Positions 42,726-52,706 of a DNA stretch of 64,000 nt are shown piece by piece. The position numbers and the translations under genes are program-made. Positions within the stretch are counted from its first letter, which is position 1; every line of letters starts with the position of its first letter. The stretch lies in NCBI RefSeq assembly GCF_050003625.1, contig NC_134398.1, positions 65,542,891 to 65,606,890 on the forward strand. Direction: 5' to 3'. Origin of the DNA: Haematobia irritans. Lineage: Eukaryota > Arthropoda > Insecta > Diptera > Muscidae. Below the pieces are notes generated by a model that was not told the origin of the DNA, made no database searches, and worked only from the letters and a program-made list of their open reading frames with translations.

Positions 42726-44529
42726 CAAAACTGTGTGCATGTTTAGCATATACAAGTATTCTTCCAATTGCTAAAAAAAATTTTCATTTATACCGAGGAC
42801 CCTACAGTTTATAAGCCAACACACTATCCATTGGGCTACGTAACATAGCTCTTATAGTCACCAGTAGACAATTAGCGTTATAAGTTAAATTTATATAGAA
42901 TAGTTTGCAGCGCCCACGAGCCCATGCAAACATAACATTATTTAACAGAAACATACATTTGTTGGCCACGTGGAGCAGTGGTTAGCATATTTGCCTTGCA
43001 TGCAAATTTTTTTTACATTTATTTTTACATATATTCCAAAAATATAAAATTTTGTAATTTAAAATTTTTTTTACATTTATTTTTACATATATTCCAAAAA
43101 TATAAACGAAATGGACTGAGCTTTTGGATAAAATATTATTTTTTATTGCAAAAATAACAATTTTGTACCAAAGAATATTTGTATAAAATTTGACATTTTC
43201 GAAGAAATTCAAAACCTTTAACAAAAGAAGAACATGAAATCGAGTATAAACATAAATAATTTTACAATATACACATACATTTATTTAGGCGTGAACTATT
43301 TTTTTTACCAATATTTAACACCATTTTAAATGCATTTACACACTGTTAGAAAAATATGTTTTTCATATGTTCCGATATAAACAAAATGTGTTTCGGGCAC
43401 GATTTTAAACCACAATATATTTAAGTGCGAACATGTAATGTTCCTAAACTAACACTAAATGTTTGGGACATCTATGTTAATATGTTAGAATATATTATGT
43501 TTGGGGCATGAATGTTTCATAAAAATCATATGTGTGAATACAAACATATATAAATTTACAAATTTCGACTAAACATACATATGTTGTGATATTTTATTCA
43601 AAGCGACAGAGAGAGTATAGAGAAAGAAATAGAGATGGAAACCGGGAGAGTTGACGAAAGATATCAACATAACACAGTGAAAGAATCAAAAGAGAACAAT
43701 TTCTGTGAAACCGCTTGTATGTTGTTTCGGAAAACTGTTTTATGATAAGGCCAAACATTTGATATGCTTAAGTCTAAATATTATTTAATTTGAATAAAGA
43801 GAATGGACATTCTGAACCAAGAGAATAGACATTTGAAAAACAAACAGCTTATGTTTTCGCCTTGAGAGCAGCATTTTATGTATGTGTGGACATGTGTTTT
43901 GTTTATCATTTTGGCATTATGGGCACAATTTTTTTCTTGGTTCGTTTACTCTTTTTAGAGTTGGGACAGTAAAATGAAATAAGGAGGAAATAGTGAAAAA
44001 TTACACAGTAAAATGTAAAAAAACAAACTTTATTTCCTCTTTATTAAAAAGTAGTCCACGAGGAGTTGACGGACACCATCAAATATAAAAGCGGGCATTA
44101 AGTTCGAGTTTTACAGCTAAAACAATTTAAAAAGTTTATTTTCTTTAAAATGAATTATTAAAGAAAAATAAAAGGAATTTTAGAGCGATGTTGTTAAATG
44201 CTAGTAAAAAAGTGTTCACGCCTAAATAAATTTATGTTTATATTATAAAATTATGTATGTATGTTTATACTCGACTCCACGTTCTTCTTTTGTTAGTTTT
44301 TGAATTCCTTCCAAATTTTAAAGTTTTGTACAAAAACAGTTTTTTATTACAAGATTGCTATTTTTGCAATAAAAAATAATATTTTATCCAAAAATCAGTC
44401 AATTTCGTTTATATCAAGCACTGTTACTGACTATAAATCTTTAATAACGCACATTTCGAAGGTTCATTTAAAAAAAATTAATATAGTATAAATATAAATG
44501 TGTAAATTAAAAAAAAAAAAAAAAAAAAG

Positions 44530-44792
44530 TTCGGTCGGAGCAGGGATTGAACCCACGACCCTTTGCATGCAAGGCAGACATGCTAACCACTGCTCCACGT
44601 GGCAAACAAATGTATGTTTCTGTTAAATAATGTTATGTTTGCATAGGCTCGTGGGCGCTGCAAACTATGCTATATAAATGTAACTTAAAACGATAATTAT
44701 CTACTGGTGACTATAACAGCTACGTAGCCCAGTGGATAGTGTGTTGGCTTACAAACTGTATGGTCCACGGTTCGATTCTCCGTGCAGGCGAA
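44530..44792. repeat. Divergent tRNA-derived modules in CAC element b
   Basis: The minus module (44530-44604) reads TGGAGCAGTGGTTAGCATG and GGGTTCAATCCCTGC; its end faces a 26-base A run on the plus strand (T run in its own direction), a possible Pol III stop. The plus module (44717-44792) reads TAGCCCAGTGGATAGTG and GGTTCGATTCTCCGTGC. The anticodon-arm region of the minus module, CCTTGCATGCAAAGG, can pair CCTT with AAGG. Confidence 0.8.
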
Positions 44793-44794
44793 AG

Positions 44795-44852
44795 GTAAAA
44801 TTTAAAAAATTTATAAAAGTGAATAATTTCTTCAACATTATTTGTATTACAG
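44795..44852 (+). other. Intron-like segment in CAC element b
   Basis: CGAAAG|GTAAAATTT ... TTTGTATTACAG, 58 nt, directly after the plus tRNA-like module. Confidence 0.4.
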
Positions 44853-45900
44853 AGAAAGGTGCCAATAACTAAAAAATTTCGTGGAAGTGAAAATTACGAG
44901 TATGTTAGGGAATGAGCACAATCGTGTTTGGGAAAAATTCTTCCAGGCATATAATATTTTTGGCTCAAAATGCTTCCAAACATATAATATGTTCACATAA
45001 AACAAACATATTAATGTTTCGGCAGTATGCAATAATATATGTGCTTCCTGCAAAATATGTTTGGAACATATGTTAAAGAAGCGATTTTTTTGAGGGTGCA
45101 ATTTATCGTTTTATATTTTTTATTAATGAATAATTTTGTACATAATTTCATTTTTACTTTTATGGCCGGTATTAAGTTGGCATATTCGCTCTAAAATGGC
45201 CATGTTTTCATGTGTACATTTCTTTAATAATTCATTTTAAAGCAAATAATCTTTTTCAATTGTTTCTTTGGATCATTACACACCAAGTTATAATACAATT
45301 GGCAAAAAAGAAATGTTATTCGGCTTTTAGAGATTCGAGTTTTGCCGCTAAAATGAAAAATAATTTTACAGCAAAACTCGAACTTATTTAATTTTTGAAA
45401 GTGTCCGTCAACTCCTCTTGGACTACTTAATAATATAGAGGAACTAAACTTTGTTTATAAAAATTTTACTGTTTAATTTGTCACTGTTTCCCCCCTTTTT
45501 CATTTTACTGCCCCAACTCTTAAAATAGTATAGTGTCCTTTCGTTATTTTTATGAAGATCCCTTTATAACTTTTGTATATTTTCTACCGTTTTTTTAATT
45601 TCCTTTGCCTGAATATTTTGACTTACTCCACGTTCGTTCCGATTTCTTTTAACGAACCCAAGAAAAAAACTGTGCCCATAATGCCGAAATGATAAACAAA
45701 CCATATGTCCACACATACATAAAATGCTGCTCTCAAGGCGGAAAAACCTGCTGTTTTTTTTTTTTTTCAAATAGCTATTCTCTTGGTTCCGAATGTATAT
45801 TCTCTTTACTCCGAATATACATTCTAATATTTAAATTAAATAATATTTAGACTTAAGCATATCAATTTTTTGCCTTATCATAAAACAGTTTTCCGCAACC

Positions 45901-46034
45901 ATCGGTAAGTATTACCACAACCCAAGTAATTCGATTGTGGATGACAGGCTTTCGTAGAAGTTTCTACGCAATCCATGGTGAAGGGTACATAAGATTCGGC
46001 CTGGCCGAACTTACGGTCGTATATACTTGTTTTA
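45901..46034 (-). mobile_element. HINE-1 5' end fragment
   Basis: CCCAAGTAATTCGATTGTGG, GTAGAAGTTTCTACGCAATC, GGTACATAAGATTCGGCC then TACTTGTTTT. It equals the first 135 bp of the copy at 16139, reversed, and nothing of the array follows. Confidence 0.85.
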
Positions 46035-46162
46035 GTTCATTTAACTAAGGTACGCAAAATATTGTTTGAGAAGAAGAAACTTTCTCCGAACATAATAATT
46101 CCATGAACTAAAATAAAGTTAAATTGGCTTTAGTGAAATAGAAAGTTCACTTTTTTAGAGTG

Positions 46163-46700
46163 TAGAACATCAATTCTACTCCCTGTGCACCACGGAACCA
46201 CCGTGGTGCAATTGTTAGCATGCCCGCCTTGCATACACAAGGTCGTCGGTTCGATTCCTGCTTCGACCGAATCAAAAAGTTTTTCAGCGGTGGATTATCC
46301 CACCTCAGTAATGCTGGTGACATTTCTGAGGGTTTCAAAGCTTCTCTAAGTGGTTTCACTGCAATGTGGAACGCCGTTCGGACTCGGCTATAAAAAGGAG
46401 GTCCCTTGTCATTGAGCTTAACATGGAATCGGGCAGCACTCAGTGATAAGAGAGAAGTTCACCAATGTGGTATCACAATGGACTGAATAGTCTAAGTGAG
46501 CCTGATACATCGGGCTGCCACCTAACCTAACCTAACCTACTCCCTGTGCAAAATTTCACGTAAATCGTCCTACATTTTTTTTTGACATCTGTGGTCATAT
46601 GAGTGTAAATCGGGCGAAATATACATGGGTGATATATTCTGGATTAGTGAATATAATTTATAATTCCCTGTTCCACTGAGTGGGCAAGGTATAAAAACTT
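46163..46700 (+). mobile_element. HINE-2 remnant holding a SINE
   Basis: 46163-46189 (ATCAATTCTACTCCCTGTGC) and 46551-46693 (AAATTTCACGTAAATCG, GTGTAAATCGGGCGAAATA, hairpin TTCCCTGTTCCACTGAGTGG) join across the SINE to give the HINE-2 phrase seen near 26035. Confidence 0.75.
46190..46536 (+). mobile_element. tRNA-derived SINE with 14-bp target duplication
   Basis: CTACTCCCTGTGCA flanks both sides (46176-46189, 46537-46550), proving retroposition. The head reads CACCGTGGTGCAATTGTTAG (A-box region) and GGTTCGATTCCTGCTTCGAC with a perfect B box. The 230-bp body includes TTTCAAAGCTTCTCTAAGTG and GGAATCGGGCAGCACTCAGT. The tail is CCTAACCTAACCTAACCTA-like. It is 347 bp, and a full Pol III promoter and tail suggest a recently active copy. 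Two other pieces are at 17671 and 21345. Confidence 0.9.
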
Positions 46701-46941
46701 AGTAGTGTTTCAAGCCCATATCTAGAACACACTCTCAAGCATATCTAGAACTCACTTATACAATTCAGTAAATTGTGATTCCACAAGTGGAATACTGCCC
46801 GACTTTATGTTCAGCTCAATGACTAAGGACCAGAGATGATCGGAGTAGCATTTTTTTTTTGGGTTTTCTACTGTCAAAAAATTTTAAACGTCGAAAACGT
46901 TTATATAAAATATAAACCACGCAGATTTAAATTTATTTATA

Positions 46942-47874
46942 AAGGGTGATTCTTTTGAGGTTAGGATTTTCATGCATTAGTATTTGACAGATCACGTGGG
47001 ATTTCAGACATGGTGTCAAAGAGAAAGATGCTCAGTATGCTTTGACATTTCATCATGAATAGACTTACTAACGAGCAACGCTTGCAAATCATTGAATTTT
47101 ATTACCAAAATCAGTGGCAGAAAATCCGCTTTTTTATCGACAAATTTTGTTCAGCGATGAGGCTCATTTCTGGTTGAATGGCTACGTAAATAAGCAAAAT
47201 TGCCGCATTTGGAGTGAAGAGCAACCAGAAGCCGTTCAAGAACTGCCCATGCATCCCGAAAAATGCACTGTTTGGTGTGGTTTGTACGCTGGTGGAATCA
47301 TTGGACCGTATTTTTTCAAAGATGCTGTTGGACGCAACGTTACGGTGAATGGCGATCGCTATCGTTCGATGCTAACAAACTTTTTGTTGCCAAAAATGGA
47401 AGAACTGAACTTGGTTGACATGTGGTTTCAACAAGATGGCGCTACATGCCACACAGCTCGCGATTCTATGGCCATTTTGAGGGAAAACTTCGGAGAACAA
47501 TTCATCTCAAGAAATGGACCGGTAAGTTGGCCACCAAGATCATGCGATTTGACGCCTTTAGACTATTTTTTGTGGGGCTACGTCAAGTCTAAAGTCTACA
47601 GAAATAAGACAGCAACTATTCCAGCTTTGGAAGACAACATTTCCGAAGAAATTCGGGCTATTCCGGCCGAAATGCTCGAAAAAGTTGCCCAAAATTGGAC
47701 TTTCCGAATGGACCACCTAAGACGCAGCCGCGGTGAACATTTAAATGAAATTGTCTTCAAAAAGTAAATGTCATGGACCAATCTAACGTTTCAAATAAAG
47801 AACCGATGAGATTTTGCAAATTTTATGCGTTTTTTTTTTTTTAAAAGTTTTCAAGCTCTTAACAAATCACCCTT
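46942..47874 (+). mobile_element. DD41D Tc1/mariner element, copy 2
   Basis: The termini and TA duplication (46940-46941, 47875-47876) are identical in kind to copy 1. It is 933 bp. Sequence outside the deletion agrees closely with copy 1, with few visible differences. Confidence 0.9.
47055..47770 (+). pseudogene. DD41D transposase, out-of-frame deletion, copy 2
   Basis: The natural start MNRLTNEQRLQIIEFYYQNQ (47055) is the beginning of the helix-turn-helix. After it, a deletion joins out of frame to AENPLFYRQILFSDEAHF. The catalytic part (47114-47767) stays open to its stop: first Asp in FSDEAHF, second in QQDGATCHT, third in LTPLDYFLW with 41 residues between the last two, and a C-terminus ending HLNEIVFKK. 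The break lies at a different place from copy 1, so the deletions are independent. The catalytic domain is intact, but DNA binding is lost. Confidence 0.85.
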
Positions 47875-48894
47875 TAGCTCCAATTTTGTGAAATCCTACT
47901 GGCAGTATTACACCTATATTTTCTTACTATTTATTATAAAGAAAATACATTGATTCAAATCCAGTAAGACATAAACGGTTCGTAAATATGAAAATTGTAA
48001 AAACAAATACGAAATAAACTGTTCTAAACACGTATACTGTTCAAATTCTTAAGTATTTTTCGTTTTCGTATAGTAAAATACGTTATAAATGTATGTCATA
48101 TACCTTACAGTTTACGACAGACCATCTCTGCAAAGAACCCCGATTTTTTGGGCGATTCAATATCTATTTTCTTATATCGGAAATTAACGTGTTTTTGACT
48201 GATCCACTGAGTACTTCACCATGATGAAGAATATATTTTATGGGGTCGGAGACCAACGTTTTGACAAGTTGGCTGATAAGTCCTCGGCCTGACACATAGA
48301 TGGCGTCGCACAGTGGGTTGAGCGGTAGGCAAAGTGGCGATTAATTCAGGAAAGCCGTAATTTTAAAATATTGTTTTTTTTTTTGATGGATATTCATAAA
48401 TACATAAAAAGGCATAACTAGAAACAACAACAAAAATTTTAAAAATTGTTGTTTTAATCTTTTATAGCCTTTTTTGTATTTTGGAAAAAGTGGTCTTATA
48501 TCACAATTTTCGCTGTAACTTTTCAAAGAAAAACGATAAATTAGGAAATGCAATTGAAAATTAGAGTATACTTAATGTGCTTTTAGAAAAAAAAATGTTC
48601 TTAAAAAATAAAAATTAATAAATATTTAATCTGTATTTATATACCCAAAATTTTAAATTAAAATCCGATTTTTTTTTCTTCAAGTTCCGTAATTCCACAT
48701 ATTTAAAAAAAAATTACATTAGAAAATATTATTATATCTTATTGAACAATATTCATAAAAAACATAGTATGAAAATAAAACAAACAACCATTAAAGGAAA
48801 AAAATAAGTAAAAAAAAATATAATTGTACGGTTTTTTTATTTACTTCATTTCATTAATTTTAGAAGTATTCATAATCATCATTTACTTCACAAC

Positions 48895-49260
48895 CATTAT
48901 AAAATTAATTTACTTAATAATAATAATTTTCTTCTTAATCATCATACAAGTCGTTAACATAATCTTCATCTTCATTATCTTCATCATCTTCGTCACCATT
49001 ATCATTTTCGTTTTGGGTAAGAATAAGTAACTCCAATGCAGTCTAAGGCATTTGCTGCATTTTCATTTTGCAACTCTTTCTCTTGCTCGAAATAAATGGA
49101 TCTGAACTTAGAAGAAATCTATTAAAAACGTCTTCTATTGTATTTTCCCGACTGAATTTACGGGAAAAGTGCTCCCTATAGCTTTTGAAGCCCTTATTTC
49201 TGGCTTCCTGATATTCTTCAGTTAGCTTACGAAGCTTTGTAACTAATTTGGAATTAATTA
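48895..49260 (-). pseudogene. Coding remnant with acidic C-terminal tail, unrecognised
   Basis: On the minus strand from about 49255 the translation reads KLVTKLRKLTEEYQEARNKG, then YREHFSRKFSRENTIEDVFN and RFLLSSDPFISSKRKS, a helical charged stretch ending in a conserved-looking LLSSDPFISS motif. After a stop and frame change it reads NENDNGDEDDEDNEDEDYVN and stops. Acidic tails of this kind end some transposase-related and host nuclear proteins. It lies inside the unidentified TIR element and may be the last part of its transposase. I do not recognise the family. Confidence 0.45.
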
Positions 49261-49271
49261 ATTAATTTTTT

Positions 49272-49318
49272 TTTCGTGAGTGCGCGTGATTTAAAATTAC
49301 TCACGTACCCATCTCTAA
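49272..49318. mobile_element. hAT end fragment (CGTGAGT family)
   Basis: TTCGTGAGTGCGCGTGATTT and ACTCACGTACCCATCTCTA match the right end of 20145-20853. Only the terminal 45 bp are present. Confidence 0.6.
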
Positions 49319-50111
49319 TAAACTGCACACTCAGTAGCTACAATAACAAATACTAAACGGAATATAAAGACAAAAGCTAATAAGGTCAAAGTGATTTTTT
49401 GTTTTATTTTTTCATATATATTTTTAGCGACTGGAGTTATTTTACAAATTCTTTAATAAGTCAAAAAATGCAACAAAAAGGCAAAAATTTTTTTGGAATT
49501 TATAAGCTGAAACTTCATATTTTAAGAAAATATAAGCAGTTTTACTAAGTTTCACCGATAATTCAGTTGAAATCCAATACAAACATCAAAAATACCTCAT
49601 TTTTGGAGCAATTTCCTAATATTTTTTTTCAATATTTCCAAAACATTTATCTAAACAAACAAATATTTATCATATGCTCAAATACCTGAAGTAGACGGCT
49701 CCATTATAAAATTTTCACTTTTAGAAGTCTTAATTAAAAAAAATATCACTGGAAATATGCAAATTTTCATTTTAACCAATCCGCGCAAAAATAATAATAA
49801 TTATTGAACTTTGAAGACACACTGCAAATAAAGTAAACGACTAAGAACTTTTATTTTGGCAAGTAGTGATGTAGAATTTTATCTTCTTTCCCCCGGTACC
49901 AAATACGGTTATTAAAGTTAAAGTTCATCTTTTGAATTAATCGACAGTTTTGATGGATTTCAACCCTCTGTGCGTCGCTAGTATTAAATGCATATTATTT
50001 TTATATAGTACCAACCTTCAAATGATTCGTGTCAAAATTTGACGTCTGTAAGTCAATTAGTTTGTGAGATAGAGCGTCTTTTGTGAAGCAACTTTTGTTA
50101 TTGTGAAAAAA

Positions 50112-51132
50112 ATGGAAAAAAAGGAATTTCGTGTTTTCATAAAATACTGGTTTCTGAAGTGAAAAAATACGGTGGAAGCAAAAACTTGATTTGATAATGA
50201 GTTTCCGGACTCTGCCCCAGGGAAATCAACAATAATTGATTGGTATAGAAAATACAAGCGTGGTGAAATTAGCACGGAGGAGGGTGAACGCAGTGGACGT
50301 CCGAAAGAGGTGGTTACCGACGAAAACATCAAAAAATCCACAAAATGATTTTGAATGACAGTAAAATGAAGTTGATCGAGTTAGCAGAGACCTTAAAGAT
50401 ATCAAAGGAACGTGTTGGTCATATCATTCATCAATATTTGGATATTGATGAATGATCTGATGATCTGATGAAACAACAACGTGTTGATGATTCTGAGCGG
50501 TGTTTGCAGCTGTTAACTCGTAATACACCCGAGTTTTTCCGTCTATATGTGACAATGGATGAAACATGGCGCCATCACTACACTCCTGAGTCCAATCGAC
50601 AGTCGGCTGAGTGGACAGCGACCGGTGAACCGTCTCCGAAGCGTGGAAAGACTCAAAAGTCCGCTGGCAAAGTAATGACCTCTGTTTTTTGGGATGCGCA
50701 TGGAATAATTTTTATGGATTACCTTGAGAAGGAAAAACCATCAACAGTGACTATTATATGGCGTTATTGGAGCGTTTGAAGGTCGAAATCGCGGAAAAAC
50801 GGCCCCATATGAAGAAGAAAAAAGTGTTGTTCCACCAAGACAACGCATCGTGCCACAAGTCATTGAGAACGATGGCAAAAATTTATGAATTGGGCTTCGA
50901 ATTGCTTCCCCACTCACCGTATTCTCCAGATCTGGCCCCCAGCGACTTTTTCTTGTCTCAGACCTCAAAAGGATGCTCGCAGGGAAAAAATTTTCCTGCA
51001 ATGAAGAGGTGGTCGCCAAAACTGAGGCCTATTTTGAGGCAAAACCGATGGAGTGCTACCCAAATTGGTATCAAAAAATTGGAAGGTCGTTATAATCGTT
51101 GTATCGCTCTTGAAGGGAACTATGTTGAATAA
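50112..51132 (+). pseudogene. Himar1-like mariner transposase, broken
   Basis: It opens MEKKEFRVFIKYWFLK with stops replacing residues soon after. It keeps FPDSAPGKSTIIDW and SGRPKEVVTDENIKK (helix-turn-helix region), and loses about 15 residues near 50450, where ATGATCTG is tandemly repeated. VTMDETWRHHYTPESNRQSA contains the first Asp. After a frameshift near 50765, HQDNASCHKSLRT has the second and SPDLAPSDFFL the third, 34 residues later (DD34D). It ends IALEGNYVE with a stop at 51130. Close to Himar1 by memory. Multiple stops and frameshifts make it inactive. Confidence 0.9.
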
Positions 51133-51256
51133 TAAAAACGAATTTTGACAAAAATGTGTTTTTCTTTGTTAGACCGGGAACTTATCAGCCAACCTGTTAG
51201 TGTGTATCAAGCGGAAAATCCAAGTTTTGTATATTTACGGTGGAGCGTATAAATCA

Positions 51257-52409
51257 CGAATGTATATGTGGATTTTCAAATTCAAGTCATGTGGTTCATC
51301 AATTCTATCAAAAGATGCTCGATTAGGAAGTACATATCGATAAATCATGATCAATAGAGTACTTTTATTACACTAAAGACTGATCTGATCGAATACAATT
51401 GTGCTTCATCAACAATTCCGCTAGCAATGCAACCAAACGAACAGGCATTATGTACCATTGTAGATATTTTGATTAGTATCGATCACTCAATCAATACTCT
51501 AATGATTTTGTTCATTGCAAGTGCAAGATCTGGGAGCATTTAGTAATTAATCACCACCAAACACTTGAATCATACGAACAAATATTTGAAAAATGGTTCG
51601 TCTGTTGTTCATGTCTCAAAATTGTTTGAAATCAAGCACAATGTTAAACTCAGCTATCGACGATTTACTTTTTGATCTATCAACCGCTTCGTCGTCGTCG
51701 TTGTTGTTGTTGTACATGAAAAACCATTCAAGTGCAACGAATGATCACCCCCTTACAGCATGGTGATGAAATTCATGTGATTTTTGTATTCTTTTACCAT
51801 TACAAATGATGTGCTAATGGCCACCACGATGATGCTGTGGGGAGACGGTCAAGTGGTGTCTGATATAATCACAATATTTTGAAAGTTCCATTAAAAAATC
51901 AAATCTGCATCAAATTGAAGTGATGACATGGTTCGACACTAAAAATTATTTTCGATGCTCAAGTGGCCGTTTGAAATTAATGACATCGAAATGTTTTTGG
52001 CATGACTATAAAACTTTTACTTTATGTGAAATCGGGGTGGGGGGCTAACAAAAACCAAATCAATATGAAAATCTTCGAGAGAAGGGATTCGTTTTGGGAG
52101 ATTTATTCAAGGACTTTGTATTGATTGAAGTAAGCCGATATTGATTTCTACAAGTGAATGATATAATTTGTTGATAAATAAGAATTGGAAGGCACTATGA
52201 GATCTACTAAAATATTTGTTTGCTCTATACATACATATATAAAATTATAACACAGATGGATGGAAGGAAAATATATATACAACGATTGTTAAACCCCAAA
52301 TAAATTGCTTGTACTATAATATAGAAAAATGGCGACGAACAGAATCGTCCTAAAATTCCTTCCATGTTACTAGTTCTAATGTACATCCAAGTTTTTGGAA
52401 GTAGTATAG
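51257..52409. other. No gene identified; single-copy-looking DNA
   Basis: It contains a triplet run TCGTCGTCGTTGTTGTTG (51690-51714). The rest is non-repetitive and has no convincing coding frame. It may be host sequence. Confidence 0.4.
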
Positions 52410-52414
52410 AAACA

Positions 52415-52550
52415 AAAAAATATATACGGGTGAAAGTTCGACAAGGCCTCCTCCACCGTGGATTGCCTACAAAGCTATATTGAAGTCTGTCATCCACAAT
52501 CGAATAATAGGGTTGTGGTAAGTGTAGCCGATGGGAAGGTTCTTGCCAGG
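52415..52550 (+). mobile_element. HINE-1 5' end fragment, decayed
   Basis: AATATATACGGGTGAAAGTT, CTCCTCCACCGTGGATTGCC and GTCTGTCATCCACAATCGAA correspond to the first 135 bp of the copy at 16139. Confidence 0.75.
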
Positions 52551-52706
52551 TATAGCGGTATGAAGTGAGCGACAAGATACAAATGTCTCGATAAGGAACA
52601 TTTGTTGTGAACGAGCCCATTTTTTTCTATGACATCTGTGAAAAATATTTTGTATACATCAAGACATTGAACGGACAACATCATATTTTTTTATCGTTTT
52701 AAAAAA

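Larger units (their letters stand above)
43341..45098 (+). mobile_element. CAC element copy b, complete and uninterrupted
   Basis: The ends are CACTGTTAGAAAAATATG and, reversed, CACCCTCAAAAAAATCGC. CA lies on both sides (43339-43340, 45099-45100). It is 1758 bp. The left arm has ATGTTTGGGACATCTATG, a GAGAGTATAGAGAAAGAAAT purine stretch and CATAATGGGC..CAATTTT; none of it codes. The centre has the two divergent tRNA-like modules. The right arm is about 250 bp, with GAACATATGTTAAAGAAGCG near the end. This is the best reference copy. Confidence 0.9.
42765..45900 (-). mobile_element. CAC element copy e, interrupted by copy b
   Basis: Parts 42765-43338 and 45101-45900 correspond in order to element c (58240-59340): partial tRNA modules, GATATAAACGAAATGG, AACAAAAGAAGAACATG, GTGTCCGTCAACTCCTC, CATAATGCCGAAATGATAAA and CATAAAACAGTTTTCCG. 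It is cut off at 45900 by a HINE-1 end and on the left at 42765. The plus module is truncated at 43008, where ACATTTATTTTTACATATAT is repeated twice. Confidence 0.75.
46831..48130. mobile_element. hAT-like MITE holding DD41D copy 2
   Basis: The ends are CAGAGATGATCGGAGTA and, reversed, CAGAGATGGTCTGTCGTA. The flanks CTAAGGAC (46823-46830) and CAAAGAAC (48131-48138) agree at 6 of 8 positions, a decayed hAT-size duplication. Removing the nested transposon leaves about 365 bp, with AAACG/CGTTT words in both arms. No transposase is encoded. Confidence 0.65.
48310..49971. mobile_element. Unidentified TIR element with 7-bp duplication
   Basis: GCGTCGC flanks both sides (48303-48309, 49972-49978) and occurs once in intact mariners of this kind. 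The ends are ACAGTGGGTTGAG and, reversed, ACAGAGGGTTGAA: 12 bp with one mismatch. It is 1662 bp, AT-rich. A minus-strand coding remnant lies at 48895-49260, and a hAT end fragment at 49272-49318. A 7-bp duplication with ACAG ends fits no superfamily I can name with certainty (hAT is 8, Dada 6-7, P 8). Confidence 0.75.
48264..51197 (+). mobile_element. Himar1-like mariner (irritans subfamily), split
   Basis: The left inverted repeat ACAAGTTGGCTGATAAGTCC (48264-48290) continues into ACACATAGATGGCGTCGC and is then cut by a 1.66-kb insert (48310-49971). Mariner sequence resumes at 49972 with GCGTCGCTAGTATTAAATGC. The right inverted repeat is CTTATCAGCCAACCTGT (51181-51197), followed by TA; the left flank is TG, probably decayed TA. 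The layout, including the untranslated part before the gene, matches my memory of Himar1 from horn fly. Confidence 0.9.
48195..51256 (+). mobile_element. HINE-1 3' end remnant split by mariner
   Basis: 48195-48262 (GTACTTCACCATGATGAAGA, ATATATTTTATGGGGTCGGA) and 51200-51256 (TTACGGTGGAGCGTATAAAT) look like a decayed HINE-1 3' block and hairpin on either side of the mariner. Confidence 0.5.

Noticed and set aside
44717..44792. Functional tRNA gene
   Set aside because: A and B boxes are good, but the T-arm and acceptor stem do not close, and the same module recurs inside several transposon copies.
46520..46540. Telomeric CCTAA repeat
   Set aside because: Only about four units, located exactly at the 3' end of a SINE with target duplications on both sides.
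48824..49030. 68-codon Ile/Phe-rich plus-strand frame
   Set aside because: It is the antisense of the acidic coding remnant on the minus strand.
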